Assembly (NCBI GenBank): GCA_947371775.1
Contig: CANBQX010000124.1
Location: 1 to 5,764, forward strand
Length of the DNA stretch: 5,764 bases
Direction: 5' to 3'
Source of the DNA: Comamonadaceae bacterium
GTDB taxonomy: Bacteria > Pseudomonadota > Gammaproteobacteria > Burkholderiales > Burkholderiaceae_C
Shown here: piece by piece, positions 4,907-5,764 of the stretch
Numbering within the stretch: position 1 is the first letter of the stretch
How the letters are laid out: every line of letters begins with the position of its first letter
Notes under the pieces: model-generated
What the model was told of the DNA's origin: nothing
The model's input: the letters and a program-made list of their open reading frames with translations, nothing else
The model's database searches: none
Made by a program: the position numbers and the translations under genes

Positions 4907-5764
4907 GTGCAAACCACCACGCCTGCTGTTGTAGCCCAAGCCGCTGTGAAGCGATTGCCACGCGCGGCCTTGCTCGGCCTGTGCATTGCCTATGTGCTGG
5001 CAGGTTTTCTGGGGCGCGGGGGATGGAAAAGCGCCGACATGACGGCCCTGGGCTTCATGGCCGAACTGGCCGCTGGCCACTCCAATTGGTGGCACCCTAC
5101 GCTCCTGGGCATCACCTCCGAATACGACGCGCTACTGCCTTACTGGCTGGGCGCGTGGATGGTTCAAATCAGCCCCGGTGCTGAGTGGACATTGTGGCTG
5201 GTACGCCTGCCGTTTGTCACGCTTCTCGGCCTGGGTATGGCCTCAACCTGGTACGGCACCTATTACTTGGCCAAAGGCCCGCAAGCACAACCGGTCGTCT
5301 TTGCCTTTGGTGGCCAGGCGCAGCCCAATGACTACGCGCGCACTGTGGCAGACGGTGCCCTGCTGGCTTTTATTGCCTGTCTGGGTTTGGCGCAATTAGG
5401 TCACGAGACGACACCCGCACTGGCGCAACTCGGCTTTGTGGGTCTGTATTTCTACGGGGTGTGCGCCCTGCCCTACCACCCGCGCAGTGCGGGCCCGGCC
5501 GCAGTGCTGGGTTTGGCCGGGCTCACGCTCAGCGGTGCACCCACACTGGCATGTTTGTTTGGTTTGGGATGCGCCGCCATTTCGGCCTACAGCTCCGGCA
5601 CCGAGAAAAACGCCCCGGCCAAGCTTCGCGACTGGCGTGACAGTTTGACCTTGTTGATGGCCTGCATTTACAGCGCTGCCATGGCCACGGCCTTGCACCT
5701 GTGGCACTGGAACCTCACGCCGCCACAAGCCATGTGGATCGATTGGAACGGCTATTTGCAATTG
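4907..5764 (+). CDS. Multi-spanning membrane protein, probable GT-C/ArnT-like (family 39-type) glycosyltransferase, 3' end outside the window
   Basis: The frame reads 286 codons from GTG 4907 to the right edge without a stop. The start is forced: TGA 4901-4903 lies in frame two codons upstream, and GGGAA (4893-4897) sits nine bases before the GTG. Hydrophobic segments at about residues 19-36, 76-90, 97-120, 150-165, 172-190, 197-226 and 246-264 indicate an inner-membrane protein. After the first segment comes a loop with WKSAD (D44), EL..G (53-57), WWHPTLLGITSEYDALLPYWLGAW (split over 61-84), then LVRLPF. This layout recalls the first periplasmic loop of ArnT/family 39 enzymes: an acidic residue after TM1, a G-W-x-P-like block and an LPYWL segment. 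Such enzymes move a sugar from a polyprenyl-phosphate donor. The substrate cannot be told, and another membrane function is possible. No promoter fits between the rpmE2 terminator and the start. Confidence 0.6.
   Translation, partial: MQTTTPAVVAQAAVKRLPRAALLGLCIAYVLAGFLGRGGWKSADMTALGFMAELAAGHSNWWHPTLLGITSEYDALLPYWLGAWMVQISPGAEWTLWLVRLPFVTLLGLGMASTWYGTYYLAKGPQAQPVVFAFGGQAQPNDYARTVADGALLAFIACLGLAQLGHETTPALAQLGFVGLYFYGVCALPYHPRSAGPAAVLGLAGLTLSGAPTLACLFGLGCAAISAYSSGTEKNAPAKLRDWRDSLTLLMACIYSAAMATALHLWHWNLTPPQAMWIDWNGYLQL

Noticed and set aside
5396..5761. Open frames on both strands overlapping the membrane protein
   Set aside because: They are out of frame with the hydrophobic reading frame, lack ribosome sites and give His/Gly/Arg-rich products without domains, so they are shadows.
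1..5764. Mobile elements, CRISPR arrays, tRNAs, toxin-antitoxin or defence genes
   Set aside because: No transposase or integrase frame, no regularly spaced repeats, no tRNA-like cloverleaf and no terminal inverted repeats were seen on reading both strands.

Overview
The window is a stretch of core chromosome from a betaproteobacterium, most likely Burkholderiales and close to Comamonadaceae. I infer this from protein character recognised by eye: a DnaX zinc module with a longer first Cys spacing than in E. coli, a Rho that begins MHLNELK, a zinc-free type B L31, and high-GC third codon positions. The neighbourhood dnaX - ffs - flavoprotein - trxA - rho - rpmE2 also fits. No database search was possible.

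Layout. Positions 1-1067 (minus) hold the 5' 355 codons of dnaX, the clamp-loader gamma/tau subunit; the gene runs off the left edge. Positions 1118-1214 (plus) hold a small SRP RNA gene (ffs) that no protein track would show. It is back to back with dnaX and tail to tail with the next gene. Positions 1218-2498 (minus) encode a TIGR03862/HI0933-like FAD flavoprotein of unknown substrate. An 87-bp divergent spacer separates it from trxA (2586-2915, plus), a canonical thioredoxin. After trxA come an imperfect hairpin, an intrinsic terminator and then, almost at once, the promoter and long C-rich leader of rho (3180-4442, plus). A consensus TATAAT precedes rpmE2 (4557-4823, plus), which ends in a strong intrinsic terminator. 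A GTG-started, multi-spanning membrane protein, probably a GT-C/family 39-type glycosyltransferase, starts 16 nt after that terminator and runs off the right edge.

How the genes relate. Most are growth-linked housekeeping functions: replication (dnaX), co-translational membrane targeting (ffs), redox (trxA), transcription termination (rho) and ribosome structure (rpmE2). They look like separately promoted single genes rather than one operon. The membrane protein is the exception, as it has no room for its own promoter after the terminator.

I found no mobile element, CRISPR array, toxin system or new multi-gene system. The points worth a second look are regulatory: an SD-less, possibly leaderless dnaX start; a promoter motif shared by trxA and rho; a rho leader with both rut-like composition and a short ORF overlapping the rho start; and the missing promoter of the membrane protein.
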